DNA of 64,000 bases from Earliella scabrosa (Eukaryota; Basidiomycota; Agaricomycetes; Polyporales; Polyporaceae), in assembly GCA_022605405.1 (NCBI GenBank), contig JABYQQ010000002.1:3286001-3350000 (forward strand). Reading direction: 5' to 3'. Within the stretch, counting starts at the first letter, position 1, and each line of letters begins with the position of its first letter. The translations under genes and the position numbers were made by a program. This document shows positions 45,917-57,084 of the stretch, piece by piece. The notes beneath the pieces are model-generated. The model worked only from the letters and a program-made list of their open reading frames with translations. It searched no databases and had not been told where the DNA came from.

Positions 45917-48109
45917 ATGGCTGACCCAGCTTCTAGCAGAGCCGGTGGCAGTCGCACACCTCCCCCCTCCGACAATCCCAAACCACCGAGCAACGCGAGC
46001 CCCATCGGGAAGAACACTGCCCACAACTCGACACATCTCACCGGCATTGCGGAACTTCTTGCAGACGAGCAGCAAAGAGGACACAGGATCAGTATGCATG
46101 GCAAGGTGGTGCTACTTGATTACGAACCTTGGATGGAGCGTTTTGTCCCCGAACCAGAACTCCGAGACGAGGACGAACCCGACGACGACGAGCTCTCTGC
46201 CGCCTTCGAATTCGGTGGCATCAAAAGACCGGAGTCCAAGACATATGATAAGCTGGTACGTCTCACACTGTCCTAGTACACACCAGTCCGGACCACTGAC
46301 TGCTTGGCAGGCCAGTGCGATGAACAAGGCGTGGTTGGAGGACACCGGATTCATCATTGTGAAAACGGCGAACAAGGTCGATGCTACCGACCCGTCGAAG
46401 CAGCGTGTCGACTGCGCAATGTATCGCACTGATCATGCGCCGAGCCTCTCTGAGGAGAACGCCAACTGGGCGGCTGTCGACGTTCCCATCGAGCTCAAAC
46501 CAGACGACGCAAAGGACGACCCTTTCGATGACGATGCGAAGGATTTCGAACCAACTAGCGGTCATCGCAAGGAGAATCTGGGGCAGATTCTCTCCTACTG
46601 CGCCCTCGTCTGTGCCAAGCAACATCGCACCCATCTCTTCACCGCTATCATCTTCGGGAATATGGCTCGTCTCGTCCGGTGGGATCGTGCTGGGGTGGTC
46701 GTCACCCGGAAGTTCAACTATGTGGAGAACCCGCATATGCTCGGAAGGTTCTTCTGGCGCATCGCTCGTCTGTGCGACACGCAGCGCGGCTACGACCCCA
46801 CGGCGACATTCCTTGTTACCGAGTCCGAGGAGTATCGAGCCATGACGCGACGCGCAGACGAACCACGGAAGATTGGGAAGCACGCCTACCAAGAGCATGC
46901 CCGACGCCTATTCAAAGCGTTGCTCGCGAATCTGGCGGAGCGGTGGAAGTTGAAGGTCGGCGATGGTCCCACTGCGCGTTATTTCCTCACCGGCAACCCT
47001 CACTTCATCGCGTCTGGTCTCGCTGGTCGTGGCACAAGAGGTTACGTTGCTCTTGACTGTGACGATCTCGATGGCCCCTTCGTATTCCTCAAGGACTGCT
47101 GGCGAGTGGTGGCCGAGAGGATCAAACCCGAGGGCGAGACTTTGGAGGTCCTCAACGATCCAGCGACAGGGAAGATCGAGGGGATCCCTACGCTTGTGTG
47201 TCATGGGGATGTAGAGGATCAAGTCACCATATCGCAGGACGTCTGGCAGGAGCAGAATCCCGGGGAAAAGTGTCGCCTGAAGACGCATCGCCACTACCGC
47301 ATTGTGGTGAAGGAAGTCGGGCTACCGATGTCGTACTTCCGCAATGGGAAGGAGCTTGTCTACTTACTCGCTGGGTGTATCAATGGTGGGTCGTAAACGT
47401 GCTACTCGATACACGAATTCGCTCACCCTTCGTTCTCAGCGCATCTTGGAGCCTACAAGAAGGGCATCATACACCGAGACATCAGCACCGGAAATGTGCT
47501 CATCTTCATCGAGGAGTTCGTGGACGAACATGGCAAATTCAAAACTGTTCGCAACGGCATGTTGACTGATTGGGAGCTATCGAAGCACGTGGACGACGAT
47601 GACGGTCCCCGTCAGCCCGACCGCACGGTGAGTGGTACTCCTCTTTCGTCAGTGACGTGAAGATTGACGTGTATACACCAGGGTACATGGCAATTCCTGT
47701 CCGCCCTTATTCTAGACAATCTGGGAAAGGACGTGGAAATAACCGATGAGATGGAATCGTTCCTTCACCTCCTCATCTGGTTTGCCGTTCGCTTCCTTCC
47801 CCACAATTGTCATGACGTCGGCCAATTCGTCATGAGGTACTTCGACGACTACATGAAGGATAACGGGGAATACTGTTGTGGCGTCGCAAAGAAGGCGGCG
47901 ATGAATGTCGGATCGATTTGGCTCAGCCACGGGGAGTTGACTTTCCTCCTTCCCAAGACTCTCAACCTCCCTGCTCCTGCCGGATCCTCTCGCTCAGATT
48001 ACAAGCTCATCCATCCCATCAACGGTCTTGTCAAAGACTTCCTGGAATTGCTTCACTCTCACTACATGCTACACGCACAGACAACGATCAACGCCGCTAC
48101 GACCATCCC

Positions 48110-49032
48110 TAGGCATTGGCGTGGGTCCGGGTAACCCGACGCGGGTATGGGACCCGTACCCGTGCGGGTCCGGGTCCGGGTCACTGATGTCATACCCGTG
48201 ATAGACCCGAGACCTCTAAGCCGGGTTTTATTACTGAAAATTTACGGCAGTTAGTACCATTCTATGCAATGTACATGTCCTAGTTCATTTCTAAACATGT
48301 CTTTAAGGTCATTTTGGAGTCACAGATACAATAGACCGCTGTATACTAGGCTAGACACTCATATGTTGTACAGACCCGTATTTAGGCGCCCATACCCGTG
48401 CCAAACCCGACCCGATCTCACGGGTATGGGTTTGTGTCGGGTATGGGTCCGGGTTGGGCCCCCGATACATCAGTAATTCCCAAAAAGTCTGAGCGTCTGG
48501 CGGTCTGACTGGAGTCGAATTACGGGCGCTTACAGCGATGTACCTCATGCAAAGCTCATTGTGCATGAACCGGAACACATACGGGAGAGGAAACGGACTC
48601 AAACGTGGATTCATACATACCAGTAGCCACCGTTCAATTCTCGTCTGTCGCGGGCTTGAGGATCCGTCGATACAGCTGGATAATGGTGGGGTCTTGTCCC
48701 GGACCAATACCGGAATTTTCTGGTTTGCTGTGGGCTGGCGAGGACGACGGAAACAATCAGGATTTATTGGAAATGGATGAGTCTATATATTCACGAAGTT
48801 TGGTGGTGATCCGTCCAGCGGGAGGGGAGTTATCGAGGGAGGAGTGGCGGATCCGAGAATGTCTGAACGGCCCGAAGCGGATGTCTGAACTCTGAGCGTC
48901 TGACGGGTCTGATTGCATCATTTCGCGTATCTGAACGTATCTGAACATGTCTGAAAAGTCTGGATCAGACGATTCAGACTTTTTGGTAATTACTGATGTA
49001 CCCGCGGGTATACTTACCCGCGCCAATGCCTA
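48110..49032. mobile_element. 923-bp hAT-like non-autonomous element in FunK1-B'
   Basis: Target-site duplication of exactly 8 bp, ACCATCCC, at 48102-48109 and 49033-49040, the hAT-superfamily hallmark. The termini start TAGGCATTGGCG and end with the reverse complement CGCCAATGCCTA. GC-rich CCCGGGT-type motifs (for example GGGTCCGGGTCCGGGTC) fill the left subterminal part. No transposase ORF. It contains a nested inverted-repeat structure at 48466-49000. Confidence 0.93.
48466..49000. mobile_element. Nested inverted-repeat element inside the hAT-like element
   Basis: Left end TACATCAGTAATTCCCAAAA, right end matching its reverse complement with one or two differences (right end CAGACTTTTTGGTAATTACT). 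Inner stretches repeat the words TCTGAGCGTCTG and TCTGAACG many times. No clean target duplication was found around it, so it may be an older insertion or an internal palindrome of the host element. Confidence 0.6.
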
Positions 49033-49504
49033 ACCATCCCCCCCACGCCCTCACCTGTCAACCCGGCAAGTGCTACAGATGAGGATGACGACACGAACCA
49101 ATGGTTCACCGAGCTAGCTCAGACGGTCAAGCACGAGGAGGAGATGGAGAAGGAGAAGGGAGGGGCTAAGGCAACCTCGATGACGCCCGCACAGAGGAAA
49201 GAGCACGAGAAAAACACGGTGAAACTGGCGCAACAAGAGGAAATCCTGAAGCTCTTCGTGAAGCACATCACAAAGGAGATGGCGAGATGGCCTAACGACG
49301 ACAAGCTTCCTGACCAGCTAAACAAGAAATACCGACGACTCAAGGACGATGCCCCGGCTTCTGCGGGATCCAAGCGGGTATCTATGCACGACTCGCAATT
49401 CGACGACTCGGAGGCTCCCCTGGCGAAGCGTCGTAGCCGACGTGGAGTCGATCGTTCGATGTGATGTCTAGGAGTGGCACGGAGGTGTAGAGTATCAGTA
49501 GGGG

Positions 49505-49622
49505 GGATGCATCCAAGGACGGTTGGTACCGCCCCTACGGATGCATCCAGACGATGCAGATGCATCCGCGCGAGAGCCAGTAGCGCCTGATGGCACTGCC
49601 ACCGCGATGCATCCAGACGATG
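49505..49622 (+). repeat. Four short palindromic GATGCATCC repeats
   Basis: GATGCATCC occurs at about 49506, 49540, 49559 and 49606, in part as the palindrome GGATGCATCC. The longer unit GATGCATCCAGACGATG appears twice (about 49540-49556 and 49606-49622). They lie just downstream of the B' gene, at the edge of the duplicated arm. Confidence 0.7.
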
Positions 49623-50267
49623 TTCCGTGGCTCATGGGGTGGGCGCTCGGCGGCTCAAGAGGAGGGCGCTCGTCAGCGAGGTCCACACCGCCCAGCGTGA
49701 ACTGGTGCAGACCAGCTGCAAGCCCTTTTGAGGATACGCACCGCTTGCCGCGGACTAGTTGCTCTCGTCCGCGACCACACTACCAGTAAGTTCACTATGA
49801 TGCACTCGCTTCTCCGAGTCGACTCCTGCGCGAACCCTGCTGAGGCCGGGCTAAGACTTGGCGGCGATCTCGGACGCATCACTGTGGTCCACTGGAACTT
49901 CATCTGCGCCTGATCTCCGACTTGTTCGAAGTATCAACGGACTTCCATGTGTTGTTATACAACTTACAGAGCCCCGAGAACTTAGTATCATTTCCCTTCA
50001 ATCAAGCACCGGACGTTGTTGATCCACTTGCACATACAGATGCCAGTGCTCCCTCGGAAACAGTCTCCGAAATCACCATGAGGGTCCAGCCCTTGCTTCC
50101 TGCCGCCTCCCTCCTCTCCGCGAATAATGCGGCGGACTTCACAAGTTTGATGAAGTTGCCGGCATCTGCGCCCGGCTACCGCCCTTCCAGCCTGCGTGTC
50201 AGTCGCTCATGCTACTCCCCTGAGGCTGCACACTCCGCCAATATCACGATCGACGAACGGGCTCTTC

Positions 50268-50600
50268 CGCCGAATCGTGGTCTAGAGACGACGACATCAT
50301 CTTCGAGGGCGCGAACAGGCTCGGTGGCACCGACCGCTTCAAGATAGCTGTGCGGCGTGGTATGTCCCCGGGTGCTCAGACTCTCTTACGATATTATTGG
50401 TACTCATCCGCCGGACGCGTTCCGGGTGCAGAGATTTTCCGCCGCATCGTGACGACGACATCATCTTCAAGGGCGCGAACAGGCTCGCCACCGACCGCTT
50501 CAAGCTAGCTGCGTGGCGTGATATGTCCCCGTCTGCTCAGGCTCTCTTACGATGTTATTGGTACTCATCCGCCGGTCGCGTTCTGGGTGCAGATATTAAC
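50268..50600 (+). repeat. Tandem duplication of a ~165-bp coding-like unit
   Basis: Two adjacent units, about 50268-50440 and 50441-50600, start TTCCGCCG(A/C)ATCGTG and contain GACGACGACATCATCTTC, then GACCGCTTCAAG and GGTACTCATCCGCCGG. Both translate as RDDDIIF(E/K)GANRL, then TDRFK and LLRYYWYSSAGRV or LLRCYWYSSAGRV. Unit 2 continues to a stop (DKARDSARGT). The two units are not in one common frame with each other. Confidence 0.75.
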
Positions 50601-51790
50601 ACATTCAAGTGGGGCGACACACCTGGAGGGGACAAGCGTCCGCCAGTCATTGACAAAGCGCGCGACAGCGCACGGGGGACTTGAGGATGATGCAATAGCC
50701 ACGATAATGGTGCAATCGAGCTTAATGAGGGTCAGAAAGCTACGAATTGTGACCTGTAGTGGGCTGGAGAAGCGGCCGTGTGGAGCGCAGGTACCGCCTT
50801 CATCCTTCACAGCAGCCATCGTCGAACGATACTATATCATACATGACAATATAAGTACAGTGCGCTGATGATGCGGTATTACAGTGCGTAGTCTCCATCA
50901 GACAGTGGCACATCAAGCACCCGCACATCCTGGATCCCTCCATCCCCTGCTCGACTCACGGCCGCACGCGATGTGGACAACAGCGCAGCAGACATGACGC
51001 CCGAGCTCCGCAGGAACGACCCATGCTTTGTGGCGGGCGACGTAGACTCCCAATAGATGGCAAAGTGCGTACATCCCAGGTTCCTCCTCTCCTGCCGATA
51101 GACCTCTGACGAGTTCCTTCGAGGTCGATCATGCTGCGGGCGACGTACAACGCCGCGCGCGCGCCAGGGTTGCTTACAAATGAAGCGGCGTTCACGAGCG
51201 CACGTACGCTGCGGCTCCGAACGAGGCGGTTGGGAACCCATGCGACGCAGGGTGACTCTCTGGCCAGCATGGCGCAGTATGAGCATTTGCGGTACGGTGC
51301 CAAGGGATACGAGATCCCGGTCGAGGGCTCGAGGCCGAGAGGGAAGGGTTACCTCACCATCCCTCACAATTGATCATTCTGAAGACCATAGTGTGGTGTG
51401 CGATCAGTGTGAAGGCCTACGGCCCAGGAGCGCAGGGCGACAGACGTCATCGAGAACCCCGTCGAGCTATCGAAGAGGGATGCGGGGCGGCACGAGCAGG
51501 GTGATAGAGGGCAAGATTCAACAAAGGTTCATTGCAGTCTCGTGGATCGGCGAACAGATCGCAATACAATGTGTTCCCTTTCTGTATGTCTGAGTTGTCC
51601 AACTGGCATGTACGGAAGGCCTGATACCCAGACTGTGACTCCGGCTGCACGACTTCGATATACATGATACACTCTACATTGTACGAGCGGGTGCACATGT
51701 CCGGGATATATATGTGTTCAATCAATGTCGTGTTCGGACTCCGTGCGCCCGTAAGCGACGTGCCAAGTACTTGTATCCTGCCAAACGAGG

Positions 51791-54700
51791 TCAGACATCA
51801 ACGACGAGGCAAGAACAAGTGCTTACTATAGTCACCCCTGCCTTGGTGTAATAATGGCGGCACTTGTCGAGGAGGAGCACGTAGCGGTGCGCTTGCCTGC
51901 GACGGATGAGCATTATGCCTCCAACAGGAACGGCTAACTCACTTTCTGGCGTACGCAGCATCCGCGTCCTCCTGCTTCGCGTCGTGATCTTCCGCCGCCC
52001 GCACCCATGTCCGGCGGAAGTGCCCGAAGAATCGCACCGAGCGATGCATCTCTTCGACAAGTACGTTAACCTCCTCCCTCCAACGAGCGACCAGAGCGCT
52101 GGAGCGGAACCAATGCACACGTCGGACTGTGGAAAGTAGCATCAGGATGCTGGAGTGATGAGTGACATGCGTACTCACCGTCATCATAGAAATCCTTGTA
52201 CTGCTCGTCGTCCTCGCGCTCGCCGAATGACATGTCTTCCCAGATCCAAGAAACAGCCTTCCTGCTGTTGCCGATGTTGTCTCGGTTCGACGTCATTGGA
52301 AACTTGACGACGTCCTGTTTCCGCAGCGGACGGAAGAGCGGGTCATCTTCGGACACTCCGAGGGCGAGGAGGGCCGTCCATGTGCGTCGGTAGTCCTCGG
52401 CTGCGCTCTCGACCTCACCGTGTTTGCGTTGAATCTTCTTGCCCATGCGCGTCGACGCGGCTTTGCCGGTCGAGTCCATCTTCTTCAGCTTGAGCATCTC
52501 CGAGGTGATGATGTTGGTGCGAAGCTCGTTGAGCGCGTCGTTGGCGCGACCCTCGCGCACGCGCTTCTCCCAAGCCGCGATCGGTTTGACCACGTCCTTG
52601 TGGAGGATGCGTGCGTCAAACGCTGAAGGTAGCAGGATCTGGATGGCGTATATCTCATGCCACATCGGCTTCTTCGGAGAAGTCGGCACTCGCAGCGGCG
52701 GCAAACCATGTTCAGCACGAGTGGTCTTCGCGGTGATGTCTGGACGAGGTTCCGCATGCGCGCGAAGGGGGAAAGTGGACGGCAGAGCCTGAGGTGCCGA
52801 TGTGTGTTCGTTGGTGACCTCTTGCGCAGCCGTCTCCAATGCGGGCTGGATGACGGAGTTGTAGGTCGTGCTCCAAACCGACAGCCGGCGCAGGAATGCG
52901 TCTCGAGCATCCGCGATCTTCTCCTTCGACTCGTCGGACTGATCGTCGTCTTCGATGGCGTCTAGCAGGTTATCGCTGCCCATCATAAGCATGCCCTTCG
53001 ACGGAGGCGCGTAACGATCCTTACCGAATGCTTTGTAGTTCGACCCCTTCGTAGACAGCATCGAGCACAGCAAGCCCGGGGTCTACGCCGCCTTCACTCG
53101 CCTGAGTCTTCGCCGTCTCCGCCAGCAGCTCCTTTGTCGAGAGACCTGAGACTTATAAGCTATGAAACCTAAGCGGGGAGAAGGAGACGTACCGCGCTCG
53201 ATCTTGAGCTCGTATGGATTTTTGAGAGTCTTGTGCTTGGACATGTCGACGACGTCTGCCAGGAAACGCTTCTCCGTGGCTCGCATGTCGTCGATCTCCT
53301 CCTGTGAGAACTTGGCTTCTATCTTTTTGAAGTGAGCTTCGGCGATGGGTTGCTGCTTCATCGCATTCCGGTGTCGTTCACACAAGTCTCGAGCTGGGCA
53401 CAGTCAGCTCGACTGGGCTATTGGAGGTCGCGGGGACTTACGGGTATTGTGGACGCGACGGATATTAATGTCACCATAGACATCGTTGATGGTGTCGTGG
53501 CGCATACCCGGGCCCATTTCCTTCGTTCGCGATGCCAAGCCGTTCATCACGGGCCACATCCTCTCATTGGCCTCTCCGTCCGTCATCGCTGCTCCTGGCA
53601 GGAAGTTGTAGGAGAACTTGAAGCGGCAGGACGGGATGTGCGCGGGGAGATGGAATTTTCCGACAGCCGCAATGGTCCGGGGTAGAGGGCTGGTGGGAAC
53701 GGAGTCGAGACCACCGAACTTCTCGCGGATGGTGCGCATTCGCTGGTCGAACTTGATGCGATATTGGCAGTTGATGTCGTAACCGGAGATGAGGAGGAAG
53801 AGCTTGATGTACCATCGCAGTCCGCTGCAATGCACCCAATCGATATAATCGAACCTGGCAAAGCATCAGCCATGTTCGCGTCAGACGAGCAGTACTTACG
53901 ATTCCCCCGTGTCCATATCAACGGCTCCAAGCCTGAGGGCGAACATGTGCCTCGCGCACGTCAGTCCGACAATACCTGTGACCCGTCCGCCATACCGGGA
54001 GTAGCCCATCGCGCCAAACTTGTGGCAGGTTGTCGGCTAGCGATGCGCAGGTCAGAGCACACTGGACAGTATCTTCGGGAACAATAGACATACGTCCTGG
54101 GTGGCACGCGGGCGACTTTTGCGGAAGGTCTCGAAGTCCCGTTCGTTGCTATAATAGCTTCCGTTGAGCGTCAAGGGGTAATCGTTCGCGTCCATTGGCT
54201 TGATCTTCTGTGTTTGCTGGAAGTTACCGTCGCATGTATAGTGGAGCGCATCAATGTATCTGAACGATGGTTAGTATATGACCTCCCGACAGTGCTTCGG
54301 AGTGGTACATACTGTTCGCCATCCGGTCGGCCGGAGTGCTCGTATATGGGGTCCATGTTGATACCAGGTTGCGGGCACGACGGGCATAGGGTCGCTAAGC
54401 AGCCAGCAGGTAGACTGGACCCCGGTTCTACCCCTGCGCGCTTTGTGGCTCGCGTGAACGAGAACTCACGCGAGGCGGTCAGGAACTCGCGGTAACGATC
54501 CTGAAGCTGGCTGTGAGAAGTCCACGGGAGGCGCGAGAGAAAACATACCGGCACATCCTCGGGGCAAACATTGTTGGTGAGACGTACGAGGTAGTTGACG
54601 AAGTCGTGGGTCGAAATCTGGGATTGCATCGCGAGCAACTGATGATCGCGCAACCCTGCGATCGTGTACGCCGTCTCCGGTCGTTCCCAGGATCCCGGCC

Positions 54701-55493
54701 AGAGACCAGCGCGAATGAGTTGGAGTGGGGGTGGGACTTGGTCTCGCGTGGCTGGGTCAGTGCACCGACAAAAGCGGACGTTGAACTTGTGGACGCCATG
54801 GCTATGCACGACAACGAGAGGTCTGCTGGCGTTGGCCCCGCCGAGCGGGCATGGGTCGCCTCCGCTATGACCGAGATTGAGTACCAACCTCGGTTCATCC
54901 GGGAGCTCACCGAGCGATCTCCTAGACCAGAAACCGAGCGTCGGATCCCATTCGTCGAAACGGTGGAACGGATTCCGACGATGAGATCTGACCGCGCACG
55001 ACTGGCATTGCAAGGCGGGGTCGAAGCAGTCAAAACAGCGATAGACACGCTCGGCATTCGTCAGAGTGCACGAGCAATCTTCGCACGAGACTGGATATCT
55101 CGGGCCCGCTTCGCGCTCAAGCACCGCTTTCTGGGCTCTTGCAGCCCACCGGTACAGAAACTGGTGCATGCGCACCGATGGAGGCTAGAGAGCGTGCTCG
55201 AGGACAAGTCCGCGCACGAAGACGGGTTACACTCACAATGTTGAAACCCTTCTTCGTCTGCTCCGCCTGTGCCGCGGCCTCCGCCTTCGCCTTGACTTCC
55301 GCCTCTGCCTGCGCCAATGCTTCCGCGGCAGCCTTCGCTGCGGCTTGCGCCTCGTTCGCGCGCTTGTCGTTCTTCAAACCCGCCCATGGGTCTCTGAGGG
55401 GCTGTGGAGTCGAAGAAGCTGGCAAGCTACGGGTGTGTCCGACGTCAATGACGTGGCCGGTCCGACGACGAGGTTTGGTCATGCGGAGAGACG
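51791..55493 (-). CDS. KDZ-type transposase with CxC2 cysteine cluster
   Basis: Transposase of the Kyakuja-Dileera-Zisupton class, a DNA-cutting enzyme with an RNase H fold. The first exon starts MTKPRRRTGHVIDVGHTRSL, with an Ala-rich helix (AAAKAAAEALAQAEAEVKAK). The next exon holds the zinc-binding CxC2 cluster: PVSCEDCSCTLTNAERVYRC, then DPALQCQSCAVRSHRRNPFH. Downstream are YIDALHYTCDGNFQQTQKIK (DGNF, first catalytic region), LTCARHMFALRLGAVDMDTG, LLISGYDINCQYRIKF (second Asp), GKFHLPAHIPSCRFKFSYNF and AMTDGEANERMWPVMNGLAS (Glu region). The C-terminus has VARWREEVNVLVEEMHRSVR and ends KAGVTIVSTCSCLVVDV. About ten introns, each with GT-AG ends (for example GCATTCGGTAAGG near 53030), join in frame. 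It appears potentially active. The promoter side faces the passenger genes. Confidence 0.88.
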
Positions 55494-56390
55494 AGCGAGG
55501 GAACAGCGAGAGAAAGGCAAAATTTTCAAATGAGTGCCATCTAATGGCTCGCTCTACACGTGATTGGTACAACAAATTCCCGGTGACATGTCACTACGAA
55601 GGTAAGCCTACAGGCGGACCGCATTCTGAGGCGCATCTATATCTGCAAACTTGCTGTGAGTAGGTGAGTAGCCCTCAGGGACATGGTGCGTACCGCAAGT
55701 TGTGAAGTCCCCTAGCCTCGCACTTCCCGACATCCCCGTGCAAATACATCCTAACCTCCACGAACAAACCGCATCCGAGTCCTGCCCCCCATCGCGAAAA
55801 CGTGATAATACGCCGTACGCCGTACGATGTGGACGATTGGCTCACCGGCGTCACGGCGAAGCGATCTGAGGCGTGCCCAAGTTGGTTTCTGGTGATTGAC
55901 CACTTCCGCGAGCAGCGACTGGCTCTACGTCCAGGCTGTGTAGGGGACAGCAAAGCACTGCGACAGTCTTGTCGGTGCTTCACAAGTCATGATGAAGGAA
56001 GAGTGGTTTGTAGGTCATGGGGGGAGTAAGGCGAGTAGAGACAATTTCCGGTGATGGAACCTCGTTCGCGCGCTGCTCGAAACGATTCATGGTCCGGATT
56101 TTGTCGTCACCTAGCGCACTTCAAGGGGGGCTAGGAAAGACCTCATACTTACCTGATTCTTCAGCGTGCCCACCGGAGAGAACAGTCATCCAAGGAGGCA
56201 GCTTGAGGAGGGGCGGGTGGAGCGCGGCGTGGATGTATATATATGACCGCTCGTAGGATAACCGAAACGATCACGGGGGGAACGCGTCGACAAAACGAAA
56301 TTCACACGGGCCACGTGAGGGGCTGGGAATGATGTCACACATTATTGAACGCTCCGCTTTGAGCGCGGGAGATTAACATGATAGTGTATC
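55494..56390. other. Region between KDZ transposase and passenger gene, no gene
   Basis: About 900 bp. It holds the likely KDZ transposase promoter and, at the far side, the 3' end of the gene at 56391. ORFs at 55139-55663 and 55675-55983 have no recognisable motif. No terminal inverted repeat was found. Confidence 0.45.
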
Positions 56391-57084
56391 CTAATCGTCG
56401 CGAATGGTAGGTACTGTCTCACTGGCCTCGACATGACTCGCCGTTTCATTCCCTTCTGCTTCGCCGCCCTCTCCGGCCCTGCCGCCGGTGTGAGCGTCAC
56501 CGTCTTCATCGATGAAGTCTGATTCTGAGTTATCTTCTTGGCCGTCTTTGAGGATCAAAAAGAACTGCTTTGTCGTCCATTCCTCCGCGGTCTCCGCGAC
56601 TTGGAAGTGTACGGATGCTGAGATTTCGCAGTCTCCTGCAGGGTTTTCGTTGCGAAGTACGACAGAGAAAACCGACTGGGTCTGGCAAGAGGGTTAGCGA
56701 TTGCTACAACAGAACAATGTTATAACAGACGTACAGTTAGGTAACGTCCGTCGAGACGCTCTGCTACGAAGACAATCGGACTCTCCATCGCGTTAGCGGG
56801 CACAAACACGGTCACGCCGTCCCGATACAGGACGTAGGGCATCCCGCGATGCATGTGGCCCGTGGTGTCCCTGTGAGTGCTTGGTAAGACAAGCACACTG
56901 CAGCCAACACTGGCCACGACGTTGCTCGTGCGCCAAATTCGCCCGAGAACGAACTTCATGAAGACAGTCCGCTGAGAAAAAAGTCAGCGACGTGGGAACA
57001 TGTGGAAGCACTTCATACCACGCTGCCATCTGCCTCGCGCTCGAGTGGGAGCAGGAGATGCTCTTCGTAAATCGTCGTATCCAT
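56391..57084 (-). CDS. Uncharacterised KDZ-linked passenger protein (about 190 aa)
   Basis: Three exons: MDTTIYEEHLLLPLEREADG to SV; then RTVFMKFVLGRIWRTSNVVA through FVAERLDGRYLT; then TQSVFSVVLRNENPAGDCEI to the acidic tail SDFIDEDGDAHT and TVPTIRDD. The donors are GTATGA and GTACGT with an acceptor TTGCCAG. The middle has VFMKFVLGRIWRT, GCSVLVLPSTHRDTTG and GVTVFVPANAMESPIVFVAE, consistent with a small beta-rich domain. No match to a named family is known to me. It lies between the transposase and a divergently transcribed large gene, suggesting a role as part of the mobile element; that is inference. Confidence 0.65.

Larger units (their letters stand above)
45917..49464 (+). pseudogene. 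FunK1-type kinase B', broken by a hAT-like element in its last exon
   Basis: Right-arm copy of B. Exon 1 starts MADPASSRAGGSRTPPPSDN. Exon 2 includes NPHFIASGLAGRGTRGYVAL and HYRIVVKEVGLPMSYFRNGK. Exon 3 has KGIIHRDISTGNVLI and GMLTDWELSKHV. Exon 4 begins GTWQFLSALILDNLGKDVEI and reaches LHAQTTINAATTIP, where a 923-bp hAT-like element (48110-49032) interrupts it; translation would stop within about ten codons of the insertion. The 3' remainder resumes at about 49041 and ends PLAKRRSRRGVDRSM at 49464, with more differences from B than the first exons show. The MITE site of B (near 47735) is empty here. So B and B' were inactivated separately. Confidence 0.86.
41430..49480 (+). repeat. Right arm of the inverted segmental duplication (D', C', B')
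   Basis: Plus-strand block with D', C' and B' in the same order as the minus-strand left arm. Homology begins just before the D' start and ends just after the B' stop (TGTGATGTCTAGGAG is the last shared sequence, near 49474). This arm lacks the three left-arm insertions but carries the 923-bp hAT-like element. Exons 1-2 of B/B' look identical, while other parts of the arms differ by several percent. Confidence 0.9.
49465..51790. other. Degenerate region between right arm and KDZ element
   Basis: About 2.3 kb with no recognisable gene. A 142-codon plus-strand ORF (49922-50347) leads into a tandem duplication at 50268-50600. Overlapping minus-strand ORFs exist at 50879-51367 and 50956-51303, and a plus-strand one at 51131-51373. 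Their mutual overlap means at most one is real, and none has a known motif. The tail (51375-51790) is AT-richer and lies directly downstream of the KDZ transposase, so the element's left end may be here. Confidence 0.45.

Noticed and set aside
50879..51373. Overlapping ORFs on both strands at 50.9-51.4 kb
   Set aside because: They overlap each other and lack motifs; none could be favoured.
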